NCBI RefSeq assembly: GCF_014656075.1
Contig: NZ_BNBS01000043.1
Coordinates: 1 to 64,000, forward strand
Direction: 5' to 3'
Source of the DNA: Streptomyces hydrogenans
Lineage (GTDB): Bacteria > Actinomycetota > Actinomycetes > Streptomycetales > Streptomycetaceae
DNA: 64,000 nt
The notes under the pieces are model-generated. The model searched no databases. It was not told where the DNA came from and was given only the letters and a program-made list of their open reading frames with translations. Shown here piece by piece: positions 40,924 to 49,972 of the stretch (positions within the stretch are counted from its first letter, which is position 1; each line of letters opens with the position of its first letter). Made by a program: the position numbers and the translations under genes.

Positions 40924-42567
40924 GTGCTGCGGTGGGGTTCGGCGGCGGAGGCCGGGCTGCTCGGGCGGGAGCTGGAGGGGATGGTCACGGACGTGAGCCG
41001 GTTCCTGGGACCCTCGCCGGTCCGTCCCTGGTGCGCGGGGGCCGTGCTGCTCGCGGGGCGGGGCCGGACGGTGGCGCTGCACCGGGCGGTCGGCTGGGCG
41101 GCGCGCTGGGCCTCGTACGACGAGGCGCGCGACGCGGCGGTCGGGCTCGCGCCGGAACAGCGGGTGCCGATGACCCCGGACACGGTCTTCGACGTGGCCT
41201 CGCTGACCAAGCTCTTCACCGCGATCCTGGCCGTGCGGCAGGTCGAGCGGGGCGCCCTGGACCTCGGCGAGCGGGTGGCGGCGTACCTTCCGGAGTTCGG
41301 CCGGGCCGGGAAGGCGGGCATCACGGTCCGGCAGCTGCTCGGGCACACCTCGGGGCTGCGGGCGGAACTGCCGCTGTACGAGGCGCCGGACCGGGAGGCG
41401 CGGCTGCGGCTGCTGTGGGACGAGGCGCCGCTCGACCCGCCCGGGACGGCATACCGCTACTCCGACCTCAACCTGATCGTGCTGCACCTGCTCCTGGAGC
41501 GGATCACCGGTCGCGGCCTGGAGACGCTGCTCCACGAGGGGATCACCGGACCGCTGGGGATGAGCCGCACGCGCTTCGTCCCGCCGCCCTCGTGGCGGGC
41601 GGGGACCGCGGCCACCGAGGACGCCCGCCGGCCGTGGGCGCGGCTCGACCGGGGCATGGTCCGGGGTGAGGTGCACGACGAGAACGCCTACGCGATGGGC
41701 GGCGTCGCCGGTCACGCGGGCGTCTTCTCCCGCGCCCGCGACCTCGCCGTGCTGGCCCGCGCCCTCCTCGACGGCGGCGCGTACGGCTCCGCCCGGATCC
41801 TCTCCCCCGAGTCCGCGCGCCTCCTCCTCACCGACGTCAACCCGGACTTCCCCGGCCACGCCCACGGCCTCGGCTTCGAGCTGGACCAGCGCTGGTACAT
41901 GGGCGCGCTGTCCGGACCGCGTACCGCCGGACACACCGGCTTCACCGGCACCAGCCTGGTCCTCGACCCGGACGCCGACGCGTTCCTGGTGCTCCTCGCC
42001 AACGCGGTGCACCCCGTCCGCACCTGGCGCGCCGGCTCGGCCCCCCGGGTGGCCGCCGCCGACCGGCTGGCCCGGGCGATCCCCGTACGCCCTCCGGCCG
42101 GCGCGGGCCCCACGGCCTGGTTCTCCGGCATGGCGGCCCCCGGCGGCGCCACCCTCGCCCTCCCCGCGACGGAACCGGGCGCGGCCCGCCTCACCTGCCT
42201 CGTGTGGTGGGACACCGCGCCGGACACCGACCGCCTCGTCCTGGAGGCCACGACCGCCTCCGGCACGCGGCCCGTGCCCTTCCGCACCGCACCCCTCGAC
42301 GGCCCGGCGGCCCCGCTCCCCCACCCGGACGGCACCGCCACCGGCTGGTCCGGCCGCCGCTGGCACCGCCTCACCGCCGACCTCCGACCCGGGCCGGCGG
42401 TCCGGCTCCGCTTCCGGTACGAGACCGCCTCAGCCACCGTCGGACGCGGGGCCTACGTGACCGCGCTCCGGCTCCTGGACGCCACCGGCCGGACCCTCTT
42501 CGACGAGACCCGCCCGACGGACGCCTCCCGCGTCGAGGCCGCCGGGTGGCACCGCTCGGCCGACTGA
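40924..42567 (+). CDS. Serine hydrolase of the beta-lactamase/class C esterase family
   Basis: A 547-residue protein. The catalytic SxxK is in FDVASLTKLFTAILAVRQV and the YxN-type motif is YRYSDLNLIVLHLLLE. The third, HTG-like block is AGHTGFTGTSLVLDPDADAF. A beta-rich C-terminal extension of about 170 residues ends VEAAGWHRSAD. It has no convincing signal peptide. It may be an esterase, D-peptidase or transacylase such as the LovD type. GTG 40924 has GGGAGG 4 nt upstream and starts just before conserved sequence; ATG 40834 would add a Gly-rich stretch and is less likely. It is convergent with the KAS III gene (5-nt gap), so it marks the left edge of the biosynthetic cluster. Confidence 0.8.
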   Translation: MLRWGSAAEAGLLGRELEGMVTDVSRFLGPSPVRPWCAGAVLLAGRGRTVALHRAVGWAARWASYDEARDAAVGLAPEQRVPMTPDTVFDVASLTKLFTAILAVRQVERGALDLGERVAAYLPEFGRAGKAGITVRQLLGHTSGLRAELPLYEAPDREARLRLLWDEAPLDPPGTAYRYSDLNLIVLHLLLERITGRGLETLLHEGITGPLGMSRTRFVPPPSWRAGTAATEDARRPWARLDRGMVRGEVHDENAYAMGGVAGHAGVFSRARDLAVLARALLDGGAYGSARILSPESARLLLTDVNPDFPGHAHGLGFELDQRWYMGALSGPRTAGHTGFTGTSLVLDPDADAFLVLLANAVHPVRTWRAGSAPRVAAADRLARAIPVRPPAGAGPTAWFSGMAAPGGATLALPATEPGAARLTCLVWWDTAPDTDRLVLEATTASGTRPVPFRTAPLDGPAAPLPHPDGTATGWSGRRWHRLTADLRPGPAVRLRFRYETASATVGRGAYVTALRLLDATGRTLFDETRPTDASRVEAAGWHRSAD

Positions 42568-42572
42568 GGTCA

Positions 42573-43574
42573 CTAGGGCAGCGTCACCACGGTGCCGGCG
42601 TAGGAGAGGCCCGCGCCGTAGCCGAGGAGGAGCGCCGTGTCGCCGCCGGCGGCCTCGCCGGAGCCGAGCAGCGCGTCCATGGCGAGCGGGATCGAGGCGC
42701 CCGAGGTGTTGCCGCTGTGGACGATGTCCTTGCCGATCACGGTGGTCGGGGGCAGGCCGATCCGGGACGCCATCGCGTCGATGATGCGGACGTTGGCCTG
42801 GTGGGGCACGAAGACGTCCAGGTCCTCGACGGCGAGGCCGGCCGCGCGCACCGCGTCCCGGGCCACCTCGGGCATCTGGTAGACGGCCCACCGGAAGACG
42901 CGCTGGCCGTCCTGGCGCAGCGAGGGGAACGGGACTCCCGGATCGTCCCGGAGCGCGGTCCACGGCGCGGACTGGGTGATGGCGTCGTCCTGGGAGCCGT
43001 CCGCGCCCCACACGACGGGGCCGATGCCGGGCGTCCGCGACGGACCGACGACCACGGCTCCGGCACCGTCGCCGAAGAGGAAGGCGGTCGCCCGGTCCCC
43101 GAGGTCCAGCACGTCGGTCATGCGTTCCGCGCCGATCACCAGGACGTGGCCGCCCCGGGCGCGGACGGTGTCGGCGGCGAGCGCCAGGCCGTGGACGAAG
43201 CCGGCGCATCCGGCGGACAGGTCGAAGGCCGCCGCCCGGGTCGCCCCGACGCGGTGGGCGATCCGGGCCGCCGCGGCGGGCGTCTGCATCAGGTGGGTGA
43301 AGGTGGCCACGATGACGCAGTCGATCCGCGCGGGGTCGGTTCCCGCCGCCGCCATCGCCTTGCTCGCCGCCTCCGCGCCCATCACCTCCAGGGTCTCGTC
43401 GGGCCCGGCCCAGCGGCGGTGCACGATGCCGGTGCGCCGGCGGATCCACTCGTCCGAGGAGTCGATGAAGCGGCACACCTCGTCGTTGTCCACGACGCGC
43501 CGGGGCCGGTAGGCGCCCACACCGAGGATGCGGGCGTGCGGTGCCCCTGCCGGGGCGGCGATCTGCGGTTTCAC
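42573..43574 (-). CDS. KAS III-like (FabH-type) beta-ketoacyl-ACP synthase, last gene of the leftward arm
   Basis: A 333-residue thiolase-fold enzyme with all three FabH catalytic residues: cysteine in DLSAGCAGFVHGL (about 122), histidine in VFVPHQANVRII (about 257) and asparagine in HSGNTSGASIPLAM (about 287). Primary-metabolism FabH starts fatty acids by condensing acyl-CoA with malonyl-ACP. In biosynthetic clusters, homologues also load unusual starters or transfer acyl groups to O or N acceptors (CerJ-like). With two free carrier proteins upstream and no modular PKS, it may build or transfer the acyl part of the product. ATG 43574. It lies 46 nt downstream of the ThyX-like gene. Confidence 0.9.
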   Translation of the reverse strand: MKPQIAAPAGAPHARILGVGAYRPRRVVDNDEVCRFIDSSDEWIRRRTGIVHRRWAGPDETLEVMGAEAASKAMAAAGTDPARIDCVIVATFTHLMQTPAAAARIAHRVGATRAAAFDLSAGCAGFVHGLALAADTVRARGGHVLVIGAERMTDVLDLGDRATAFLFGDGAGAVVVGPSRTPGIGPVVWGADGSQDDAITQSAPWTALRDDPGVPFPSLRQDGQRVFRWAVYQMPEVARDAVRAAGLAVEDLDVFVPHQANVRIIDAMASRIGLPPTTVIGKDIVHSGNTSGASIPLAMDALLGSGEAAGGDTALLLGYGAGLSYAGTVVTLP

Positions 43575-43620
43575 GGCACCTTCCAGAGGGTCGGGGGACG
43601 GGAGCGGCGGGAGGGCGCGG

Positions 43621-44418
43621 TCAGACCCGGCGCCACTGCGGGACCCAGGCCCCGTCCCGTACCTCGTAGTCGGCGAAGAGCGCGGGGGCCTCCTTCCGCA
43701 TCAGCTCTCCGATCTTGTGGAAGACCAGCCGGATCTCCTCCTCGGCCCCGGGCGCGGTGCGTGACTCGACCGTGTGCCGCAGGGTCCGGATGTTCGCGGT
43801 CCAGACGAGGCCGGTGCCCACCCCTTCGGGGGCGAAGCGCCGCATGAACGAGGTCTTGTGCTTCTTCTCCGCGAAGGCGACGCCCTCGTCGTCGAGGCCG
43901 AAGTGCCCGGCCATCCAGGTCTGGAAGCGTTCGAGCTCGGCGAGCATCTCGTGCGCCCGCCGCATGAGTTCGGGGTCCTCCTGGGCCCAGTCGGGCATCC
44001 AGAAGGGCAGTTCCTCCAGGCGGACGAAGCGCAGCGACTCCTGGGAGACGGCCGTGCCGACCCGGTGCCGGACCAGCTCGTGGGTGAGGACCCGGCTCAC
44101 GTCCTTCAGCACGAAGGTGAAGTTGACGTGCTCCAGGACCGAACCGTGCGCGCTGGCCAGGATGTTGCGCAGGTAGGCGTTCTGGTCGGTGCGGACGCGC
44201 TTGACGTTGGGGTTGAGGCCGGGCTCCCAGGAGCGGTAGCACATCCGGCCCGCGACCTCCGCGAGCGTCTGCGCGTCGTTCGGCTCCTCCTGGAGCCGCC
44301 CCTGGTCGAGCCGGGCGAGCCACTCCTCGCCTCCGATCTCACGGAGGTAGGAGGCGATCTCGTCGAGGTCGAGGGCGGGCCTCGCGATCACGGAGACCTC
44401 GGGTTCCACGGACTTCAT
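43621..44418 (-). CDS. ThyX-family flavin-dependent thymidylate synthase homologue within the cluster
   Basis: A 265-residue homologue of ThyX, which methylates dUMP using methylene-tetrahydrofolate and NADPH via FAD. It has the ThyX fingerprint RHRVGTAVSQESLRF (RHR at 117-119, SQxS following). It also has the upstream ASAHGSVLEHVNFTFVLKD block and the C-terminal GLVWTANIRTLRHTVESR. The spacing between RHR and the final serine is eight residues, the longer of two forms I recall. Its position between a KAS III and a P450 gene, in a run of closely spaced genes, suggests a cluster-specific C-methylation, as for the polyoxin ThyX-like PolB. A housekeeping or resistance-duplicate ThyX is the alternative. 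ATG 44418. Confidence 0.88.
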   Translation of the reverse strand: MKSVEPEVSVIARPALDLDEIASYLREIGGEEWLARLDQGRLQEEPNDAQTLAEVAGRMCYRSWEPGLNPNVKRVRTDQNAYLRNILASAHGSVLEHVNFTFVLKDVSRVLTHELVRHRVGTAVSQESLRFVRLEELPFWMPDWAQEDPELMRRAHEMLAELERFQTWMAGHFGLDDEGVAFAEKKHKTSFMRRFAPEGVGTGLVWTANIRTLRHTVESRTAPGAEEEIRLVFHKIGELMRKEAPALFADYEVRDGAWVPQWRRV

Positions 44419-44448
44419 GGTGCTGTACCGCCTTTCAGCGCGCGGGGT

Positions 44449-45747
44449 TCACGCGGTGCGGGTGGGGGTGTGGGTCACGTCGAGGCGCGTGGGGGCGCGG
44501 AAGGAGACCAGTTCGAGGAAGGGCGGGCGGTCGGCGGACGCGAGCCGCAGCCCGGGGAAGCGGGCGGCGGCCGCGCCGAGCACCACCCGGCCCTCGGCGC
44601 GCGCGAGTTCGGCGCCCGGGCAGCGGTGCCGGCCGAGTCCGAAGCCGAGGTGCGCGCGCCCCTCCGCGCGCATGGGGCAGATCCGCAGCGGTTCCTCGTG
44701 CGCCTCGGGGTCGGTGCCGGCGCTGGTGAACAGGAGGAGCAGTTCGGCCCCTTCGGGGAGGTCGACGCCGCCGAGGGTGACGGGCCGGCTCGTGATCCTG
44801 CGCCAGGCGGTCAGGGACGGCTCCCGGCGCAGGGTCTCCTCGGTCCACCCCTCGGCCAGGCCGGGGTCCCGGCCCAGCGCCCGCCACTGTCCTTCGGTCT
44901 CCAGGGCGCGGTGGACCGCCGTGCTGATCATCTGCGAGGTCGTCACGTGGCCGGCAACCATGAGGTTGGAGCAGACGGCGACGGCGACGTCCGGGGGCAC
45001 CGGGGACCCGTCCGGCATGCGGACCTTGGCGAGGGCGCCCAGGAGGGAGTCCTCGGGGGCGTCGGGACGGGCGGCGAGCTCGCACAGCCAGGTGTAGAAG
45101 TCGGCGACCTGGACGGCGAGTTCACGCTGCCGGTCCTTGTCCGTACGCCCCCAGAAGAGGCCGATGAAGGCGTCCGTCCAGTCGGCGACCGTCGCGATGT
45201 CGGCGCGGGCCGCCTCGGGGACGCCCAGCAGCTCCAGCATGACCCGCACGGGGATGGTGCGGGCCGGGCCCCGGGCGAAGTCGTGTCGTCCGGTGGCGTC
45301 GAGTTCGGCCTCCATGAGGTCGAGTTCCTCGTGGGTGACCCGCTCGATCATGGGCAGGGCGGCCCGCACCCGCTGGGCGCCGAAGAGCCGGAGCACGGGG
45401 CCGCGCAGGACGGGGTGGCTCTCGGTGCTGTTGTTGAACAGCGCGGGCGGCAGGGTCTTGAACCCGGCCCGGTCGAGGATCCGCAGGGCGGGCAGGCGCA
45501 GCGGGAGGACCGAGCCGAGCGCGTTGTCGTTGCGGTAGGTGGTGGGGTCCAGGAGGACCCGCCGGACGTCCTCGTCCCGGCTGACCAGCCACAGCCTGGT
45601 GACCGGGTCGTGGTGGACGGGCGCGGAGCGGCGCAGCCGGTCGAAGACGGGGAACGGGTCGGCGGCGAACTCCTGGGAGAAGAGGTCGACGTCGGGGCCG
45701 GGGGCCGCCGCCGCGAGGGCGGCGGCGGCGGACGTGTCGGTGGTCAT
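44449..45747 (-). CDS. Cytochrome P450 of the biosynthetic cluster
   Basis: A 432-residue P450 with a canonical I-helix, LMVAGHVTTSQMISTAV. The ExxR helix is ETLRREPSLTAWRRIT and the heme loop FGLGRHRCPGAELARAE. It therefore retains the features expected for oxygen activation, unlike the P450 at 26.9 kb. It may hydroxylate a carrier-bound or free acyl or aminoacyl intermediate. No ferredoxin gene is adjacent. ATG 45747 (MTTDTSAAAALAAAAPGPDVDLFS). The stop is 30 nt from the thyX-like start and the start 14 nt after the ligase stop, so it is clearly in the same operon. Confidence 0.9.
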   Translation of the reverse strand: MTTDTSAAAALAAAAPGPDVDLFSQEFAADPFPVFDRLRRSAPVHHDPVTRLWLVSRDEDVRRVLLDPTTYRNDNALGSVLPLRLPALRILDRAGFKTLPPALFNNSTESHPVLRGPVLRLFGAQRVRAALPMIERVTHEELDLMEAELDATGRHDFARGPARTIPVRVMLELLGVPEAARADIATVADWTDAFIGLFWGRTDKDRQRELAVQVADFYTWLCELAARPDAPEDSLLGALAKVRMPDGSPVPPDVAVAVCSNLMVAGHVTTSQMISTAVHRALETEGQWRALGRDPGLAEGWTEETLRREPSLTAWRRITSRPVTLGGVDLPEGAELLLLFTSAGTDPEAHEEPLRICPMRAEGRAHLGFGLGRHRCPGAELARAEGRVVLGAAAARFPGLRLASADRPPFLELVSFRAPTRLDVTHTPTRTA

Positions 45748-45761
45748 GGTGGCCGGCCCGG

Positions 45762-47351
45762 TCAGACCGTGGCCGCGGCGCCCACCAGGGGCAGCGTGCC
45801 GTCGGTCACCATGGTGCTGAGCGCCTGCCGGCGGACCTTCCAGGTGGAGGTCATCGGGATGGCGTTCCAGCGGCTGTGCAGCGGCGCGGCCATGGCGGGG
45901 AGGTCGGCCACCGCGCGCTCCCAGGCGCGGGTGTCGAGGGGCTCGTCGTCGTGGGTGGAGACGACCGGGATGGGGCGCCCCTTCTCGTCGCCGACGAGCA
46001 CGATCTCGGTGAGCTGCGGCAGCCGCTCCATGAGGGTGTCCTCGACCCGCAGGCTGCTGGCGACGCCGTCGATGTGGTCGATCTCGCGGTCCAGCAGGTG
46101 CACACAGCCCCACTTGCTGCGGTAGCCGAGGTCGCCCATGCGCCACCAGCCGCCGGCGAAGCGCTCGGCGAACTGGTCGGCGCCGCCGATGATGCCGAGG
46201 GAGTGACCGTGGGTGCGGACCAGGATGGGGCCGACCTTCTCGGGACCGGTGGAGTCGATGAGCGGTTCGCCGATCTTCACCTCGGTGATGCCGCGGAAGG
46301 TGTGGCCGAGGCAGCGGCCGTCCGCGGTCTCGACCAGCTTGCGGGTGTAGGGCCGCAGGCAGACCGGGCCCGTCTCGGACTGGCCGTACCCCTGGATGTA
46401 GACGGGCATCCGGCGCTTGCTCGCGCCCAGCAGGATGCGCATGGTCCGCGGGTGCATGGCGTCGAAGGTGTTGATGAAGTACCGGATGCTGCCGAGGGGC
46501 GCGCGGGGGTCGTCGGCGAGCTTCTCCCACTGGATGAAGCAGTTGGGGTGCGCCTCCAGGAGGCCCGGCCGGGTCTCGGCGAAGAGGTCGGCGACCTTCT
46601 TCGGGTCCGGGTCGGTGAGCACCACGGTGTGCTGGCCGCGGGAGATCACGATGTAGAGGAGCGGCCACATCCTGGCGTGCACCAGGGAGACGCAGACGGC
46701 GCGGGTCTCCCGGGCGCGCATGATCTTGGCGGTCTTCAGCTGCGGCTTGAGGTGCCACCACAGGCTGCTCGCCGACTGCTGCACGAGCTTGGGCAGGCCG
46801 GTGGTGCCGGAGGTGTGGGTGACCAGGGCGGGCGCTCCGGCGTCGGTGCGCACGGGCGCCCGGTGCGGGGCGCCGGCGAACTCGGCCAGGGAGGTGCGGC
46901 CCTCGGCCTCGCCGCTGATCAGGAGCACCCTGCCGGCCGCCTCGGTGAGGTCGACGCCGTCGAGGGCGCCGCCCAGGGTGTCGGCGTCGGTGAGGAGCAG
47001 CGGCGGCTCGTCGAACTTGGTGAGCAGCTGGGCGACGACGTCGCCGTCCAGCCGCGGGGAGAGCAGCACCGGGACGGCGCCGGCCCGGGCCAGGGCGCAG
47101 GCGGTGAGGACGAGGTCGAAGGTGTTGGAGGCGAAGAGCACGACGTTCTCGCCGGTCCGGACGTCCGCCGCGGTGAGGCGGGCGGATATCTCGGCGACGT
47201 GCTCGGCGAGCCGGCGGTAGGTGATCTTCGTCCCGGACTCGGGGAACATGCGCAGCGTGTGGTCGAGGGTCATGTGGCTGTTCGGGTGCTGCGCGGCACC
47301 CATGTCGAACAGCTCGCCGATGCGAAGGGCCTCAGTGGAGGATGCGGACAT
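45762..47351 (-). CDS. AMP-forming adenylating enzyme (ANL superfamily) of the biosynthetic cluster
   Basis: A 529-residue ligase. A3 is LVTHTSGTTGLPKLVQQ and A5 is PVYIQGYGQSETGPVCLRPY. The hinge is WWRMGDLGYRSKWGCVHLLDRE, followed by IDHIDGVASSLRVEDTLMER. The catalytic lysine segment TSTWKVRRQAL has W where most relatives have G, but keeps the lysine. The core is not of the typical FAAL form, so it could load an amino or aryl acid onto one of the two nearby carrier proteins or onto CoA. It is separated from the upstream hotdog gene by 118 nt, the longest gap inside the leftward operon. ATG 47351. Confidence 0.86.
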   Translation of the reverse strand: MSASSTEALRIGELFDMGAAQHPNSHMTLDHTLRMFPESGTKITYRRLAEHVAEISARLTAADVRTGENVVLFASNTFDLVLTACALARAGAVPVLLSPRLDGDVVAQLLTKFDEPPLLLTDADTLGGALDGVDLTEAAGRVLLISGEAEGRTSLAEFAGAPHRAPVRTDAGAPALVTHTSGTTGLPKLVQQSASSLWWHLKPQLKTAKIMRARETRAVCVSLVHARMWPLLYIVISRGQHTVVLTDPDPKKVADLFAETRPGLLEAHPNCFIQWEKLADDPRAPLGSIRYFINTFDAMHPRTMRILLGASKRRMPVYIQGYGQSETGPVCLRPYTRKLVETADGRCLGHTFRGITEVKIGEPLIDSTGPEKVGPILVRTHGHSLGIIGGADQFAERFAGGWWRMGDLGYRSKWGCVHLLDREIDHIDGVASSLRVEDTLMERLPQLTEIVLVGDEKGRPIPVVSTHDDEPLDTRAWERAVADLPAMAAPLHSRWNAIPMTSTWKVRRQALSTMVTDGTLPLVGAAATV

Positions 47352-47469
47352 GGGGGCGGGTCTCCAAACGGTGCGGGCGGGCGGGGCGGGCGGTGCTGAC
47401 GGGCGGGCGGTACGGGCGGGGCCGCCGGGGCGTGTGGTCGCGCGGGAGTCCCCGGGCAGGCGTCGGCGG

Positions 47470-47952
47470 CTACGGCGTGACCTGCGGCAGTGCCGGGGAC
47501 GCGGGGCGGGGCGGGGCGCCGGCGGCGGGTTTCCTCGCGACGACGACCTGGACGGCCTGGGCGGTGCAGACCTTCAGTCCGTCGTCGGTGGTGAAGACGG
47601 TGTCCACCCAGACGCGCCGGCCCTCGGTGCGGACGACGGTGGACTCGGTCCGCACCCGCCCTCCGGTGACGGGCAGCAGGAAGCGGGTGGTGAGTTCACG
47701 GGTGGCGAGCCACTGGCCGTCCTCCAGGACGGTGTACATGCAGACGCCGGAGTAGCTGTCCGCGACGGCCGCGAGGTACCCGCCGAACACCCCGCCGGGG
47801 CCGACCACGACCGGGTCCACCTCCCAGGTGCCCCAGACCCGGCCGTCCGCCGCCCAGCCGTCGATGCCGGGCAGGCGCAGGGCCTCGACGACGGCGGGCG
47901 GGTTCGCGTCGCCGGCGACGATCCGGTCCAGGAGCCGGTGGTAACTGCGCAT
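47470..47952 (-). CDS. Hotdog-fold thioesterase (PaaI-like)
   Basis: A 160-residue single-hotdog protein. The central helix and active loop is VVGPGGVFGGYLAAVADSYS, matching the GG..aa.aD of PaaI-type thioesterases. The following strands are ATRELTTRFLLPVTGGRVRT and RRVWVDTVFTTDDGLKVCTA. A Pro-rich tail ends the protein. It probably hydrolyses an acyl-CoA or acyl-carrier thioester, for product release or proof-reading in a system without an integrated thioesterase. ATG 47952. It lies 15 nt downstream of the phosphopantetheinyl transferase gene. Confidence 0.82.
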   Translation of the reverse strand: MRSYHRLLDRIVAGDANPPAVVEALRLPGIDGWAADGRVWGTWEVDPVVVGPGGVFGGYLAAVADSYSGVCMYTVLEDGQWLATRELTTRFLLPVTGGRVRTESTVVRTEGRRVWVDTVFTTDDGLKVCTAQAVQVVVARKPAAGAPPRPASPALPQVTP

Positions 47953-47967
47953 GAGTCGTCCTTGCCG

Positions 47968-48678
47968 TCAGGTGCGGGCAACTGCCCAGGTCAGTACGGA
48001 TCGTGAGGTGCGGACGCCGCCGGTCTCGAACCGGACGCCGCGCACGGTGAACTCCCCGGCGACGGGCAGGCCGCCGAGGAGGTCCACCGGGCAGGCCAGC
48101 TCCTTCAGCCCCCGGACCGGCTCCCCCAGCGCGCAGAGCGCCTTGTACAGCGACTCCTTCAGCGAGAACAGCGCGGTCAGGTGACGGGCCGCGCCGGGCC
48201 GTCCCGCCAGCCAGGCGCGCTCGTCCTCGGAGCAGACGAGCCGGGCCGCCGCCGGGGGCAGGGCCTCGGCCCGTTCGAGGTCGACGCCGACCGCGCGGAT
48301 CCCCGGGCCGGCGCCGAGGCACACCGCCGTACCGGCGCGGTGGCTGATCGAGCCGGTGACGCCGGCGGGGAACCGCGGCAGCCTGCCGTCGGCCAGGACG
48401 GGTCCCGGCACGCCCAGCCGGATGAGACAGAGGGCGGCCGCCGTCCTGCCCAGCCGGAAGTCCTCGTGGCGGGCGGGCGGCAGCGTGCTCATCAGCCGGT
48501 GCTCCGCCTCGTGCAGGACGTGGGGCGGGGCGTGGGGCTCTGTGCGGGATGGTGTCTCCGGCGCGTGGGCGAGTCCGAGGACGGTTCCGGCGGGCGGGCC
48601 ACCACCCGTCGCGACGGCGTCCGCCAGGTCCGGATCCGGGCCCGGGTCCGGATCCGCGGGCGCGGCCGGGGGCGGCAC
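47968..48678 (-). CDS. 4'-Phosphopantetheinyl transferase (Sfp/EntD-type)
   Basis: A 236-residue transferase with the magnesium and CoA motifs AVGVDLERAE (about 125-134) and FSLKESLYKALCALGEPV (about 169-186), plus GSISHRAGTAVCLGAG. It transfers phosphopantetheine from CoA to carrier proteins. Located immediately downstream of an ACP gene (5-nt gap) and near a second one, it very probably activates the two stand-alone carriers of this cluster. GTG 48678 lies just beyond the ACP stop codon; the open frame upstream belongs to the ACP coding sequence in another phase. Confidence 0.88.
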   Translation of the reverse strand: MPPPAAPADPDPGPDPDLADAVATGGGPPAGTVLGLAHAPETPSRTEPHAPPHVLHEAEHRLMSTLPPARHEDFRLGRTAAALCLIRLGVPGPVLADGRLPRFPAGVTGSISHRAGTAVCLGAGPGIRAVGVDLERAEALPPAAARLVCSEDERAWLAGRPGAARHLTALFSLKESLYKALCALGEPVRGLKELACPVDLLGGLPVAGEFTVRGVRFETGGVRTSRSVLTWAVART

Positions 48679-48683
48679 GGTGG

Positions 48684-48938
48684 CTACGCCGCGTCCTGGA
48701 CCGGGGCGGGCGGGGCCGCCTCGCCGGTCGGCAGGAGCGCGTCGATGCTGGCGATGGTGGTGATCGAGGTGATCTCGTCGTCGTCCAGGGCCCTGCCGAT
48801 GGTGTCCTCCAGGCGCATCACCGCCAGGACGATCTCGCCCGAGTTCAGCCCGGCCTCCCTGAGGTCCTCGTCGTCGGCGAGCGTGTCGAGGATCGCGGGC
48901 GCGGATATGCACTGGGCGAGGAGCGCGCGGCCGTTCAT
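48684..48938 (-). CDS. Stand-alone acyl/peptidyl carrier protein
   Basis: An 84-residue carrier. The phosphopantetheine serine is in AGLNSGEIVLAVMRLEDTIG: the usual DS is NS, with the serine kept. The domain is acidic (DDDEITSITTIASIDALL) and ends in an Ala/Pro tail. ATG 48938 has AAGGAG 9 nt upstream and overlaps the upstream transglutaminase-like gene as ATGA. The substrate carried is unknown; the neighbouring ligases are the likely loaders. Confidence 0.87.
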   Translation of the reverse strand: MNGRALLAQCISAPAILDTLADDEDLREAGLNSGEIVLAVMRLEDTIGRALDDDEITSITTIASIDALLPTGEAAPPAPVQDAA

Positions 48939-49972
48939 GAGGGGATCTCCTTGAGGGGGTTGACCAGCACCACGTTGCGCGTGGGGGCCGGTGACTGCTG
49001 ATGGGTGTGGCGCACGGTCTCCAGGTCGGCCGGGCAGTCGCAGGGGACGAGCCGGTTGGGCACGGAACCGAGGCAGAACTCGACGAACTCCTCGGAGGCA
49101 CCCTGCCGGAGGCCGAGCAGCGCGAAGACGGGGTCGACGACCTTCCACTCGCCGTCCTCGCGGACCTCCACCCAGGAGTGGTCGCTGCCGAGGATGCCCA
49201 TGAGGTAGCCCTTGCGGGTGCGGGCCTCCAGGCCGGCGTCGGTGAAGACCCGCTCCAGGTGGAGGCTGACGCTGATGCAGTTGGCGGTGCCGTTGGCCCG
49301 GGCCGCCTCGGGGTCGTTGCGCAGCTCCGTGGGCATCGCCTGGTAGTACATGCGGCCGGTGCGCATCTCCTGGAGCGAGGTGTGGAAGGCGTCCCGGACG
49401 AGCGGGTCGCGCACCCTCCGCACGGCGCCGACGGTCCGTACGGTGGCGGTGAACTCGGCCAGCGGCGGGTGGCCGTCGACGGTCGCGCCGCGCGCGTCCA
49501 CCGGACCGTCGGTCACCCGCTCGTCCCACGAGCGCCCGGCGAAGTCCCCGGCGGCCAGCGGAGCGAACTGCCAGGGCTCGCGGCAGCCGGGGTCGTCGGG
49601 GCAGGCGCCCAGGTTCCGGATGGCCCAGGCGCGTGCGTCGGTCCACTCGGACGGGTCGGAGACGGCGAAGCGGAACAGGTAGCGCTGCACCAGTTCCAGC
49701 ACCGAGCCGCCCGACCCGGAGGCGGCGGCCACGTTGCGTATGTCGCTGTCGTCGAAGAGGACCCGGTCGCCTTCGGTGCGGTGGCGCAGCCCGGCCTCCA
49801 TCAGGCGGTCCAGCACCTCGGGCGAGCAGCGCATGACGGCGAGAGCGCTGTCGCGGTCGGTGTCGAAGCGCAGGTACCGGTCGGGCGTGGGCACGATCCG
49901 GTGCAGGGCGTCGAGCCAGCCGTCCGCGCCCCGTGCCCCGGCCGGGGCCGGGGCGCCGGTGGGCCGGGTCAC
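48935..49972 (-). CDS. Transglutaminase-like protein, possible amide synthase between carrier proteins
   Basis: A 345-residue protein with a transglutaminase/papain-like triad. The cysteine is in ANGTANCISVSLHLERVF (about 239), the histidine in GILGSDHSWVEVREDG (about 274) and the aspartate in WKVVDPVFALLG (about 288). The first ~190 residues are a separate, mostly helical domain I do not recognise. It lies between two carrier genes, overlapping both by 4 nt (GTGA upstream, ATGA downstream). In andrimid biosynthesis a transglutaminase homologue (AdmF) forms an amide between two carrier-bound groups, and the same role is attractive here. Protein crosslinking or proteolysis is less likely in this context. 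Confidence 0.8.
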   Translation of the reverse strand: MTRPTGAPAPAGARGADGWLDALHRIVPTPDRYLRFDTDRDSALAVMRCSPEVLDRLMEAGLRHRTEGDRVLFDDSDIRNVAAASGSGGSVLELVQRYLFRFAVSDPSEWTDARAWAIRNLGACPDDPGCREPWQFAPLAAGDFAGRSWDERVTDGPVDARGATVDGHPPLAEFTATVRTVGAVRRVRDPLVRDAFHTSLQEMRTGRMYYQAMPTELRNDPEAARANGTANCISVSLHLERVFTDAGLEARTRKGYLMGILGSDHSWVEVREDGEWKVVDPVFALLGLRQGASEEFVEFCLGSVPNRLVPCDCPADLETVRHTHQQSPAPTRNVVLVNPLKEIPS

